Shown here piece after piece: positions 55,101 through 63,411 of a DNA stretch of 64,000 nucleotides. A program made the translations under genes and the position numbers. The notes below the pieces were generated by a model, which saw only the letters and a list, made by a program, of their open reading frames with translations, did no database searches and had not been told where the DNA came from. Source of the stretch: Blattamonas nauphoetae (taxonomy: Eukaryota; Preaxostyla; Oxymonadida); NCBI GenBank assembly GCA_033064195.1, contig JARBJD010000300.1, positions 26,671-90,670 of the forward strand, in the 5' to 3' direction. How positions within the stretch are numbered: the first letter of the stretch is position 1; the number at the start of each line of letters is the position of its first letter.

Positions 55101-56572
55101 GATTATCGAATGTTCAACATCGACAGAACATCAAAGACGTGACTCCAATCAATCACTTCGCATATGAAGACGGAAGAGTTCTCTCCAAAGACACAGAACA
55201 CATAATGACTCACGTCTGTGGTGTTGACTTTAATTCCCTCCATCCAAGTGCTTTCTCATCAATCAAGAACAAGAACAATCCATACACGAATCACAGAATG
55301 TACATGCCAGGACGATGCTTATTCACCGCAACAGGAGATAAAGAATGCCGTAAGATTATCGAAGACAAAAATCAGAAGACATTGTTCGTTGCAGAACTGA
55401 AAGGACACATCGATGAAAAGTACATAAATGAGTTCATTAACTTCCCACCAATCTTCAGAAACATTGTGGTCAATACAACAGAAGAGAACATTGGAGAGAA
55501 GACATATTCACTGATGAAGAAGCATGGATTGAAGACTGATGACAAACAAAGAAAGCTGACCCAACTCTTGAGCACACACGATCAGTATATGTTCTTTTCG
55601 ACATACTATCTGTGGTTCCTCATCGACTATTGCCACTTCATTGTCGACGAAATCAAGAGTGTGATGATCTTTTCGAGACATGCTGGATTTGAACCATTCG
55701 TGACCTCATTCATGAATGACAGAATAGAAGCAATGAAGGTTGGAAACAAAGGAAAGGAACAATTCTGTAAGACCAACTTGAATGGAAGTTATGGATACGA
55801 TGGAATGAACACTGAGAAGTACAACTCAATCACAATCTGCAATGAGAAGAGAACATATATGAAACAAATGATGAAAGGATTTGTGGCTACGAGAGAGATC
55901 AATGAGGACAACTACATTGTGATCGAAGATCGAGAGAAAGCATCATGCAAGACATGTCTGCAAGAAGCAGTATTCACACTCGACAATGCCAAGTTCTGGT
56001 ATCTGAATTTCATCTACAACTTCATGTACAAGTGTCTAGATATGAACAAGATTCACTTCTGTGAGGGGGATACTGATTCTGCATACTGGGCAATTAGTGG
56101 AGATCCGAATGCTGGAATTCATCAACAATTTGAACATGTGATTGCTGACAAAGAGTTCTATGATGCTCACAAATATGAATGGTTTCCCAATCCTGAAAAG
56201 GGAGTTGATGATGAGAAGAAGCTGTTGGGATTAGCAATTGAGAAGGAAGGTGAACAGATGATCTGTCTTGCACCAAAGTGTTACTCTCTCGATGAGAAAT
56301 GCAAAATCAAAGGAGTGTCCTTAAAGAAAACAAATATCACGAGTGACGATTATGTGAAGTGTCTGAATGGAGAGAAAACTGTGACCACAACACTGAACTT
56401 TCAGACGAGAAGAATCGTGAGCGAAGAGGACACCAATGGATTTGAGATTGCGAAAATACAACAGCAGAAACTCAGTCTCAGTGGAATTCATCTTAAGGCA
56501 ATCGTTCTTGAAAATGAATCGTGTCCTCCATTCATTCATGGACTGAAAGCAACTTATTATCAAATAGAATAA
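52166..56572 (+). CDS. polB: Protein-primed family B DNA polymerase with an HNH-like insert
   Basis: I start it at ATG 52166 (1468 residues) because the T-rich motif lies directly before it and because upstream the frame only opens with non-ATG codons through that motif. The N-terminal 450 residues are charged, with NICFFQAVSHKT (about 351-362) as in the Cys-containing N-terminal domain of Polinton polymerases, and a zinc-finger-like CPYC...H...C (about 482-510). Exonuclease motifs: YDFETMED (~560), GFNSSRFDINL (~648), YNIRDVECM (~787). An HNH-like module (CYIC, TLDRIDNSKGHS, CCDYCNTYKSD; ~896-940) precedes the palm. Polymerase motifs: A DFNSLHPS (~1020), B KTNLNGSYGY (~1201), C GDTDSAYW (~1300), then KCYSL (~1370). 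All catalytic residues are present and the frame is intact. It would replicate the element from a terminal protein. Confidence 0.95.
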   Translation: MESPLKVVLNYITKIKQLFPNTTFDFKDKHGYDRHYSPESKNYKHQRSYLLSMLKNPDVHFEGPTKHIGDSDIESFIQQIEQQREQQAIHKQNEQNNNAMMNEEDHNVIIIDMKAHPRINETELKKQVFKITRKLKSIEEKLMDHWMKNLLIIQKKNERMESKDVKSFNGFNECILLAEPRNKNAFNSCLQSARRKFKKNEIEKETTNGKPYQLYFHNHLKNVEEITTFIRTVYEKEKDHPFKISIDFGKIVERKDGNETTYNDFRPELENTSKSFPTVIRNEADVNEYSKYAINLIKESQERTLMHTKSMFIAFHSLLVAVYRFPVAGKANALLTIHMKTHNIKYVDSPYNICFFQAVSHKTLPDTPERKIPQNTRNAEAHRLFAVCKNLTHLTSHQLTPFLQQYPGFDIASDMEETMKILNITVHIYEYDEDNKKYFLSQSYVNENDDALVVPILIVPLTATMVHVMFIADPEKLTGFKLCPYCQSRGFQVKDTNFKRYYEKHLAECKELDGKHMKKIQLDRTPRPYVPHILNNRTYEFLMAHKRQDEFKPTQYYITYDFETMEDLILDNLFSDDNTQLISHLKPLSVASAIKTKSGVKSIYFDLRNGKDFVKQWIRELFKHAETVREDNYYEDPEIPSQNEVSVIGFNSSRFDINLIFRDLVDQDWKVVSFLGSTTKYKQVLIRHEKTQQVLRFIDMMSYTGPMTLDNAVKAFGGNTTLQKSFFAYESFDSSDYDTVLSKQEPFSKYEFYSSLNNSEMSDSDYQLYLDDWNKRGFKNRWEYLKFYNIRDVECMIAPLDNLIDLNFQYKVDMLHNLSLSANASAIKYACAYKEFDIDEDYNECDQSGPIKITKQYWKHKVEGYRYQDMKAHRNTDKNVTEADYEWFEQKCKRVCYICKSHFSQAVRPTLDRIDNSKGHSKENVKICCDYCNTYKSDKDEHLTRLRIQLKKYCIWKSLPMTLTHEQTYHKLRAAVTGGLSNVQHRQNIKDVTPINHFAYEDGRVLSKDTEHIMTHVCGVDFNSLHPSAFSSIKNKNNPYTNHRMYMPGRCLFTATGDKECRKIIEDKNQKTLFVAELKGHIDEKYINEFINFPPIFRNIVVNTTEENIGEKTYSLMKKHGLKTDDKQRKLTQLLSTHDQYMFFSTYYLWFLIDYCHFIVDEIKSVMIFSRHAGFEPFVTSFMNDRIEAMKVGNKGKEQFCKTNLNGSYGYDGMNTEKYNSITICNEKRTYMKQMMKGFVATREINEDNYIVIEDREKASCKTCLQEAVFTLDNAKFWYLNFIYNFMYKCLDMNKIHFCEGDTDSAYWAISGDPNAGIHQQFEHVIADKEFYDAHKYEWFPNPEKGVDDEKKLLGLAIEKEGEQMICLAPKCYSLDEKCKIKGVSLKKTNITSDDYVKCLNGEKTVTTTLNFQTRRIVSEEDTNGFEIAKIQQQKLSLSGIHLKAIVLENESCPPFIHGLKATYYQIE

Positions 56573-56595
56573 TATCAAACTTTATTTTTGTAGAA

Positions 56596-57717
56596 ATGAA
56601 CACTCGACAATTGAATCAACAGCAGATCGATACACTCGCGAATAGATTACTTCAAAATACAAAACACTACCCTAACAAAATATATAACATTAGAGTGATT
56701 CCAAACCAGATTCTACCAGTCTATATTGTTAATGATTCACATGGAGAATACGATGCTAATGATAACACATATTTTAATGATTGGTTGAATGGTGAATTAC
56801 CTCCTGATCTATCTACTTATTCAGGACGAAAGGTTGTCCAACAATTTGTAAAGCAATTCCTAGGACAAACAACAAGTGACTCCAGAGCTGAACAAGCATA
56901 CAAAGCATATCAACAATATTATTACGAAGCACAAGATATTCACTTTGGACAATCTTTCATTCCAGCGACATTACCGATGCAAACACCAATGCAACCTTTA
57001 ACTCTCCCCCTAGGAGGGCTCGAAGTCTTTAGCAAGACAAGTTCAACACTTTCGTCATCAATCAGAGTTGGAAAGAAGAGACATTTAAAACAAAGTCATT
57101 CACATCATGAATTTCCAGCAAGGGAGAGACGATACAATGAAGATCTATTTCTGACTATATCACAAGTGCCAGACATTATTTCCAGAAATCCTTCAGAGGT
57201 TGTCCGCACTGAACCAACAACAAGGCAAGTACTAGAAATGTTGGAACAAATGAAAGGACTCTTCGACTATCAAACAAAAGATAATTCAGAAGAGGAGCAA
57301 ATCAAAGCAGAGAATTCAATTATGGATAATCAACAACGCATGGAACAATTCATCACTAATAAGATTGTGGAGACAAAGAAGATGAACCGAGACATGTTTG
57401 TTCTGTCTCACATTAGCAGAAGTATTGGTAGTGACGAAACTGATTTCATTCTTGCTCATCCGAAACAAATCCCATTTGGTGGAAGATCATTTCAAGATTG
57501 GTACGAGGAATATGTTCATAGATGGAGTCTCGCCAATTCAAAACAAACAACACTGAGAGGAAAGAAACGTGAAGCAATCACTAATGGATCACTCATGATT
57601 CCTACTCCGATAGAGAAAATCCAATATCCATTTCGATCAAAGATGCAATTCATGTCAAAAGACATCACTGGAGATCCACACCAGACATCAGACAAAAAAG
57701 ATTCCTCAGAAATGTGA
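56596..57717 (+). CDS. Integrase gene, N-terminal part (frameshifted from the catalytic part)
   Basis: Starts at ATG 56596, just after TTTATTTTTGTAGAA. 373 residues to the stop at 57715-57717. It is charged and helical; a C-terminal region with SFQDWYEEYVHRW is followed by the frame break. At the A run 57694-57699 the other frame reads KKIPQKCDRPYFSPKFGSWE and leads directly into the catalytic core without an ATG. So this and the next feature are one gene, separated by one extra or two missing bases, or joined by a +1 frameshift during translation. No zinc (HHCC) motif is obvious. Confidence 0.7.
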   Translation: MNTRQLNQQQIDTLANRLLQNTKHYPNKIYNIRVIPNQILPVYIVNDSHGEYDANDNTYFNDWLNGELPPDLSTYSGRKVVQQFVKQFLGQTTSDSRAEQAYKAYQQYYYEAQDIHFGQSFIPATLPMQTPMQPLTLPLGGLEVFSKTSSTLSSSIRVGKKRHLKQSHSHHEFPARERRYNEDLFLTISQVPDIISRNPSEVVRTEPTTRQVLEMLEQMKGLFDYQTKDNSEEEQIKAENSIMDNQQRMEQFITNKIVETKKMNRDMFVLSHISRSIGSDETDFILAHPKQIPFGGRSFQDWYEEYVHRWSLANSKQTTLRGKKREAITNGSLMIPTPIEKIQYPFRSKMQFMSKDITGDPHQTSDKKDSSEM

Positions 57718-58543
57718 CAGACCTTACTTTTCTCCCAAGTTTGGATCATGGGAAATTGATCTTGTATTCATCCAATCACCAACGTCAAAAACAGTACTTC
57801 AGATATATCTCTTCGCAATTAACATTAACACCAAATACTTATTTGTGATTCCAGTTCTGGATAAATCATGGAGCAAAGTCAAGACTGCTATCAACGATCT
57901 GATAAATCATCGTGGCGTACATGTGAATAACATTCGAGGTGATGGAGAAGCTGCATGGACTAGTATTGAAGCACAAAAGTATTTTGAGCAACAGAAAGTC
58001 AGCACTTATTTCACAAGCTCACCATTCACAAATCACAACAGAATTGTCGATCGAGTGATCAGAACAATCAGAGATGGATTCCAAGACAATGCAACTCAAA
58101 TGGCAAATCATTCACTGATGAATCAGATGGTGGAATACTACAACATAACTCCTCATCGAGCGTACTGGAACAAGTTCACTCCACAGCAGGCACAAAACAA
58201 TAGAGAGATTGAAGCTTTGTACATCTCCAGTTGTGAAGAACAATTAAAGAACATCCAACGACAACAGACAACTCAGATGTTATGGAAATACAAACCAGGA
58301 AACATATTGTTGATTCATCTAGACTTGAACAAGACAGTTGCCAAGTTTCAGAAGAAGCGGAGACAATTTCAATTTGTTGGACAATTCATCGAATACAAAC
58401 ACGGTAATGTTGTAGCTACACTATTGAATGGACTAACATGTTTATCAAAGGTAGTAAGTGTTCCAATCCAACACACAAAGTATCATGCAGACTCAATCGA
58501 TGACTTGACTCCAGAGTTCATTACTGAATTTAATTTGGTGTAA
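57692..58543 (+). CDS. Retrovirus-like integrase catalytic core (frame-broken 5' end)
   Basis: The open frame from the A run at 57694 to the stop at 58541-58543. It has the rve-type core: WEIDLVF (Asp codon 57758-57760), IRGDGEAAWTS (Asp 57941-57943) and NRIVDRVIRTIRDGF, where the third acidic residue is Asp (58049-58051). The spacing between the last two is 35 residues, as in DD35E enzymes, but Glu is replaced by Asp. After the core comes a basic beta-rich C-terminal part (KYKPGNILLIHL, VGQFIEYKHGNVVATLL), like the SH3/chromodomain-type ends of integrases. There is no ATG before the first catalytic Asp, so it depends on the upstream frame. Role: inserting the element into the genome. Confidence 0.85.
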   Translation, partial: TKKIPQKCDRPYFSPKFGSWEIDLVFIQSPTSKTVLQIYLFAININTKYLFVIPVLDKSWSKVKTAINDLINHRGVHVNNIRGDGEAAWTSIEAQKYFEQQKVSTYFTSSPFTNHNRIVDRVIRTIRDGFQDNATQMANHSLMNQMVEYYNITPHRAYWNKFTPQQAQNNREIEALYISSCEEQLKNIQRQQTTQMLWKYKPGNILLIHLDLNKTVAKFQKKRRQFQFVGQFIEYKHGNVVATLLNGLTCLSKVVSVPIQHTKYHADSIDDLTPEFITEFNLV

Positions 58544-58580
58544 GTGTAATAATGTTTCAAATATTTTTATTTCATTTAAA

Positions 58581-58967
58581 ATGGCACGAAACGATTTAGA
58601 AACTTTTGGAAAACCACTAAAGATTTTAGAACCATTTGATCCTGAACAGAAATGTTTTGAAACCATCTATGACTTTCAGAGATTTTTGGAAAAGAACAGA
58701 AAAGAACTGAACGAATACACCACTCAGAAACTCAATAGGATGATTCACATTGATGGATATCGTCTAACAAAAATAAGAGGTGAGATAGCACTAAGGAAGG
58801 TTAGTAGTGATAGTACGTATGGTACTAATTCATTATCGATTGATCAAAGATTATCAGACATTGAGGAATCAATTCGAACATTGACAGATACTCTCAGCAT
58901 GAGGCTTCGAAGTCTTGACGAGACAATTGGGAATCTTCTACAAGAGCTCTCTGACCCTTCTGATTAG
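58581..58967 (+). CDS. Small Polinton protein with C-terminal coiled coil
   Basis: 128 residues; the T-rich motif ATATTTTTATTTC is at 58561-58573. N-terminal part with DFQRFLEKNRKELNEYTTQK and HIDGYRLTKIRGEIALRKV; the end (IDQRLSDIEESIRTLTDTLS, MRLRSLDETIGNLL) has a clear heptad pattern, so it probably oligomerises. Its last 30 bp overlap the end of the ATPase gene on the other strand. I do not recognise the family. The coiled coil might suggest a structural or fibre-like role; that is a guess. Confidence 0.65.
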   Translation: MARNDLETFGKPLKILEPFDPEQKCFETIYDFQRFLEKNRKELNEYTTQKLNRMIHIDGYRLTKIRGEIALRKVSSDSTYGTNSLSIDQRLSDIEESIRTLTDTLSMRLRSLDETIGNLLQELSDPSD

Positions 58968-59792
58968 TCCATCTTTGTTTATTTCATTAAGTATGACTCC
59001 ATCGGTATTGTATCGAAGAATAATTGCTTCACATTTTTGTTTTCGTTGGTACACGTTCCAGAATTGTCGAATATCAATTGGTGAGTTCAATTGAGGATAG
59101 ACTCTACTGATTCGTTCTCTATTGAATCCTCCAAAGATCCACATTGAATCGATGTTTGACTTCATATCTGCTGACAAACTGAAGAGCTCATGCAACGTCA
59201 GAAAGAATGTGAATTTTGGTTGTCGATTCTCAAGTAATAAATCCATTATTGTCATTCTATTTTTGGATGTTCTTCGTTCTCCAAGTATTCTACGACAGTC
59301 ATCTAGAAGGATAGTCGTTTGGAGATTCTTCACTGAGAAATCATCGATGTACAGAGCATCGAACAGTTCATCTCGGCATTCATCTGTAATCTTGTTTTGC
59401 CACTGATTGTCAATAATCTCTTCATAAGCAGCTTTAGATTGAGACAATTCCAACAGAAATGGAAGTGCATCGTCGTATTTAACTTTAACATAAGGAACGT
59501 TCAGTATTGGTTTGAATTTATCGAAGGTTGGATCAATGTTCTTGTCAGTGACGAAGACAAAGAGGTGAAACAGTTCATTCCTAACTTGAACATTCTGGAG
59601 CTTGGCAACCTCTCGAAGAGCATTGAATGTCTTTCCACTTCCTCTGTTTCCAACGAGGACATTAACACTATTACGATTGAAATTGAGGTCTGGATGAATC
59701 TGAGATTGCACTTCATGAGAAACATTCCTACTAGATGCTTCACTCAGTTTTGCATTCACATACGCTGTTAGAGACATATTCGATTTGTTCAT
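58938..59792 (-). CDS. A32-like (FtsK/HerA) genome-packaging ATPase
   Basis: 284 residues, ATG at 59790-59792. Walker A GNRGSGKT at 48-55, Walker B ILLDD at about 161-165, and a conserved segment FFLTLHELFSLSADMKSNID that follows in this family. Length and motif spacing fit the packaging ATPases of Polintons and of poxvirus A32. It would drive DNA into the capsid. It is the only gene on the minus strand here, divergent from the gene at 59852 with about 60 bp of AT-rich DNA between the starts, which must hold both promoters. Frame intact. Confidence 0.9.
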   Translation of the reverse strand: MNKSNMSLTAYVNAKLSEASSRNVSHEVQSQIHPDLNFNRNSVNVLVGNRGSGKTFNALREVAKLQNVQVRNELFHLFVFVTDKNIDPTFDKFKPILNVPYVKVKYDDALPFLLELSQSKAAYEEIIDNQWQNKITDECRDELFDALYIDDFSVKNLQTTILLDDCRRILGERRTSKNRMTIMDLLLENRQPKFTFFLTLHELFSLSADMKSNIDSMWIFGGFNRERISRVYPQLNSPIDIRQFWNVYQRKQKCEAIILRYNTDGVILNEINKDGLIRRVRELL

Positions 59793-59851
59793 TTCTGATT
59801 TAACTCTAATTAAAAATTACTTTTGGATTTTTTATTTTGTATGAAATACAC
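59793..59851. promoter_or_regulatory. Bidirectional promoter region in the Polinton
   Basis: TTTTGGATTTTTTATTTTGT at 59821-59840 points to the plus-strand gene at 59852. In the other direction TAATTTTTAATTAG precedes the ATPase ATG. The spacing to both start codons is short, so 5' leaders must be very short. Confidence 0.5.
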
Positions 59852-60811
59852 ATGACTGAAAAGATAGTGTACCAACAAACAGCAACGTTAAGACAACCAA
59901 AAAGATTCGGAGTGGATACTCAAGCAGCATTGAAAAAAATCTTTGCAGAAGATGACATTAGAACCACTATCAATCGTGCGTTAATTAGTGTTCCATCAGC
60001 GTTAGAATACATTGAAAGAAATGAACTCAATTGGGAAGTTATAGTGGAACAATATGGTAAAGTTCCAGATGTTATGGTCTACGATAAAGAGACTAAAGAT
60101 CTGGTTGCCGTTAATGGTTTCATGCTAGCTCCATACACAAATAGACCAGTCAAAGAGACTTACTACTCAATGAATCCAACACCAGAAATGCGAAGACAAA
60201 ACAAGTACAAAACATTCTATCAAGATAATGGAAGGAGAATCAAAGCTGTGCATCGGAATTTTGTCAAACATGGTCAATATGAACTACCATCGAATTACAA
60301 AGAAATTAGCTATGAAGAAGCAAAGAAGAAACGCTTGAATCAACCATTTGCGATTATGAAGAAACTTGCTGGTGAATGGATGAACAATGTATTAAAGAGA
60401 TATCGTGCCAACAAAACAAATCCAGTTGATATTAGCAAAGGTGTGATTGACAATATTGTGTTCAATTCGATTCAATCCAAAGTTGGTTCAATGTTGTGGG
60501 ATCAATGGCTTACAGATAATGTTCAAGGCTACGATAGTACGTCAGAGGAATGGAAGAAAATCAAACAAAGAAAAGACTTTAAGGAACGGGTTTATCCACG
60601 ATTTTATCAATTGATCGAGAGTGATAAAACATATTTGGAACAATTCTTCAATACATATTCATCACAGATATCTACAATTGCTAATGATATTCAACGTCAA
60701 GCCTACAGAACAAGAGATCTCACCACATACCAATCACAAATGCCAAACTATACTAGATTTGCTCAATTGCAGAAAGACATGGGAGAAGATGACAGTGGAA
60801 ATGAAAGTTGA
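59852..60811 (+). CDS. Polinton protein of unknown function (319 residues)
   Basis: I start at ATG 59852, after the TTTTTTATTTT motif; the frame is open five codons further but only from a TTG. Contains RPVKETYYSMNPTPEMRRQN, a basic middle part (KKLAGEWMNNVLKRYRANKT) and a C-terminal part with WDQWLTDNVQGYDS and YLEQFFNTYSSQISTIANDI. Mostly helical, no signal peptide or membrane segment, no enzyme motif. Its position between ATPase and capsid genes suggests a virion or assembly role. Frame intact. Confidence 0.65.
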   Translation: MTEKIVYQQTATLRQPKRFGVDTQAALKKIFAEDDIRTTINRALISVPSALEYIERNELNWEVIVEQYGKVPDVMVYDKETKDLVAVNGFMLAPYTNRPVKETYYSMNPTPEMRRQNKYKTFYQDNGRRIKAVHRNFVKHGQYELPSNYKEISYEEAKKKRLNQPFAIMKKLAGEWMNNVLKRYRANKTNPVDISKGVIDNIVFNSIQSKVGSMLWDQWLTDNVQGYDSTSEEWKKIKQRKDFKERVYPRFYQLIESDKTYLEQFFNTYSSQISTIANDIQRQAYRTRDLTTYQSQMPNYTRFAQLQKDMGEDDSGNES

Positions 60812-60855
60812 TGATTAAAAACAGAAATATATATTTTTTATTTTTATATAAAGTG

Positions 60856-61428
60856 ATGCAACCAATTCTAAGTTGTCAATTTACGAAACACACAAGTTCT
60901 TCTTCAGTACCAACATCAATCACCAACAATGTCATCATCGATAATAAAGGTTCGAATTCTGGAAGGTTGAATAGTGAGCAATGCGCTAATGTTGAACTAG
61001 AGAATGTTCCAGGTGTTTATGATCCACCACTCGAGACATATCCATCAGCACCAATCCAAAGTCGTTCTATCCCACTCCGAGAATATACATCTAATATTAC
61101 AGCATTCAAAGATCAACTGTTGCTAGTGTACAAGAATGCATTCGCTTGTGAAAAGAAACTATTGAATAACCTAATTGAACCATCAAAGAAACTGATCACA
61201 AACCAAAGTGATTTATGTGCACTGATTGCTACACTCACTGGGATCAACGATGTGGTGATCGAATTGGATGATTTATCAACAAAATGTTCATGCATTAATG
61301 CTCTCCCAGTGTTTAGAACCATTTTCAAGATCCTTGTTTGTGGAAAAGATATGAGCATTGCCTTCAATGAAGCATACAACACTATTCTCAATTATGGAAT
61401 TTCATTGACGAAAGCGATACCCCGTTAG
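60856..61428 (+). CDS. Polinton protein of unknown function (190 residues)
   Basis: ATG 60856 follows the motif ATTTTTTATTTTT (60832-60845) by about 10 nt, which decides the start over an in-frame ATG at 60808. The N-terminal 75 residues are Ser/Pro/Asn-rich and look disordered, with PPLETYPSAPIQSRSIPLRE. The C-terminal 110 residues are helical (AFKDQLLLVYKNAFACEKKL, SDLCALIATLTGINDVVIEL). No recognised domain. It lies directly before the capsid gene. Confidence 0.65.
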   Translation: MQPILSCQFTKHTSSSSVPTSITNNVIIDNKGSNSGRLNSEQCANVELENVPGVYDPPLETYPSAPIQSRSIPLREYTSNITAFKDQLLLVYKNAFACEKKLLNNLIEPSKKLITNQSDLCALIATLTGINDVVIELDDLSTKCSCINALPVFRTIFKILVCGKDMSIAFNEAYNTILNYGISLTKAIPR

Positions 61429-61480
61429 GGCAGAAGTCTCTCATGAGATTGTTCCCGAGATAAATTATAAATGAATTGTA

Positions 61481-61498
61481 TTTTTTATTTTTACTTAA
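61481..61498 (+). promoter_or_regulatory. T-rich start motif of the major capsid gene
   Basis: TTTTTTATTTTTACTTAA ends right at ATG 61499. Same form and spacing as before the polymerase and the second capsid gene, so early and late genes share the motif. Confidence 0.6.
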
Positions 61499-63011
61499 AT
61501 GAACTCGCATATAACACATCTGACAAACAAAAGAACTGGAGCATCATCATTGACTGGAAATACCACTGGAAGGATAGAATACACACGAGATGACATTGGC
61601 CAAATACAACAGCAACTCATGTCTGAACATCATGTAAATTTCCTCTTGAATGATGGAGCTCACAGTACTTCTATTCAAGAATTGAAACCATCTGAGAATT
61701 CACGATTCTACAGAGGACAAGAGATAATCATTCCATTGACTGGTAATCAAGATATTTGCCAAATTGATGATTCCTTTATTACGTTCACAGTCACAACCAC
61801 TTTGAAAGTCAACAATTGGAACATTATCGCAGACAAAGTTGGATCATACTCTCATGAAAGAATATTTATGTTCGTAGGACTTAAACATTCAGCATCAATC
61901 TTTAGTAGATTCACTGTTCTTCACAACAATCAGAGAATCATAAGCACTTCAAACAATGATGTCTCAATGGAATCACACATCTACAATATGATTAAACCAA
62001 AGAGTCAATTGGAGAATCGAAAACACTCTCACACGCCTTGGGAAAATGCTTTGGAAGCATGATGAATCTGTTGCTGGTGTCTATATTCCATTATCATCTT
62101 TCACTACAGTGTCACAAGCTGGTGCTTTCATGGACACAATTGACGTACCAATTCGTATATCAATCAATCTTGAAGATCTTCTGATTTTCTCAGGGATGAC
62201 TGACTATCCAAGATGTCTCTTTGGTGATTTGAAATTGAGTGTTTACATTAATGAGGATGCGTTCGTGTGTTGTCCTGTAAATCCTGAGCTTACTTTGAAA
62301 AATACACTTTCATCCTTCTTTAATGTTGGCTTAACAAGACCACCAATTCATCATGCGATCGCTGATTGTCACCAACATCGTCCATGGTTTTTCCATTCTC
62401 TACTAGCGAACTGCACCAAGAATTTCGTTCAGATTGGCCAATCATTTAGGATATCAGCAGTGACTCAAGACATTTATTACAACTCAGCAGGAACAGTTGC
62501 TAAAGAACCAGAATTTGTCGATCAGTATATATCATTGAACATTATTGATTACCGCGTTGATGATGTGTATTGCATGAGTGCTGGATACCAAATGAAAGAA
62601 ATTGCGAAAGAGAATCTGAAGAAAATGTATCAGGATCGTCCAGGAACAATTCCAGCAGAAAAGATCTCGTTCTATCCATTTCAGAAGACACCAACAGCAA
62701 CAGGAATTGATTGTACTCAGCAAATGGTTCTCGTTAATGCCAAGGATATTATGCTCCTCTTCCGACACTACGATAATGAAGTCACTTGTTTCCACAATCC
62801 AATGCAGAAAGATCTTCGTGTGCATCTCCTTGACAAATACTATCCAGATAACTGGACATCAACGATTGGAGCTCGCTTCTATCAGTTTGCTTTGTCAACT
62901 CTCAATCTTGATTCATACCTTACTGTTCCAGATGATTTGGAGCGATCACTGACGGATTCTCTCGTTGAAGAACAGCTCGAAGGTGATGGAACATATACTG
63001 GAGAAAAATGA
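61499..63011 (+). CDS. Major capsid protein, double jelly roll, with one frameshift
   Basis: Starts at ATG 61499 after TTTTTTATTTTT (61481-61492). The first frame ends at 62060-62062 (187 residues); the second is open from about 62046 to 63011 (321 residues). One indel near 62053-62060 joins them to about 500 residues, the usual length of Polinton capsid proteins. Typical segments: RGQEIIIPLTGNQDICQIDD, HERIFMFVGLKHSASIFSRF, and in the second part MDTIDVPIRISINLEDLLIF, SGMTDYPRCLFGDLKLSVYI. These fit the two beta-barrel halves of a double jelly roll. As it stands only a truncated protein would be made, unless the indel is an assembly error. Confidence 0.8.
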
Positions 63012-63366
63012 CAAGAGTGCGACCGATTCATGACAATACTGACTTCCTTTATGCTTCTCAACTCAACGAAGTGGATGTCCAACAAACTGCAATGATTCCA
63101 TTAGTTCCAGAGGTCAGAATATTCCAGTCACTTTAAGATCAAATCCGATTTACCAAGGAGTAATTGACACATACTATAATGTTCTCGATCCAAGTCAAAA
63201 GGGTGGTGACATGACAACATTTACGCATCCTCCAGCACCGATTCTAGCGACAACTGCAACAACGTGGTGGGTATTACGATTCAGCAATGATATACCTATT
63301 GTAGAATACTATCCTAATCACACATTGAAAGCACTCCACAAGGAACTTGGAATAATGAAATCCTAA
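63008..63366 (+). CDS. Small Polinton protein, frameshifted
   Basis: ATG 63008 overlaps the capsid stop (ATGA). The first frame (MTRVRPIHDNTDFLYASQLN) runs 43 codons to a TAA near 63134-63136. An indel near 63107-63112 would lead into IYQGVIDTYYNVLDPSQKGG and WWVLRFSNDIPIVEYYPNHT, ending at 63366, in total about 118 residues. No T-rich motif precedes it, so it may share the capsid transcript or be a C-terminal remnant. Function is not known. Confidence 0.5.
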
Positions 63367-63411
63367 AACAGTCAAAGAAAATAATGAAATTGTATTTTTA
63401 TTTTTCTATAA

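Noticed and set aside
57692-57702. Classical -1 ribosomal slippage at A AAA AAG
   Set aside because: The integrase core lies in the +1 frame relative to the upstream frame, so a -1 shift would enter the wrong frame.
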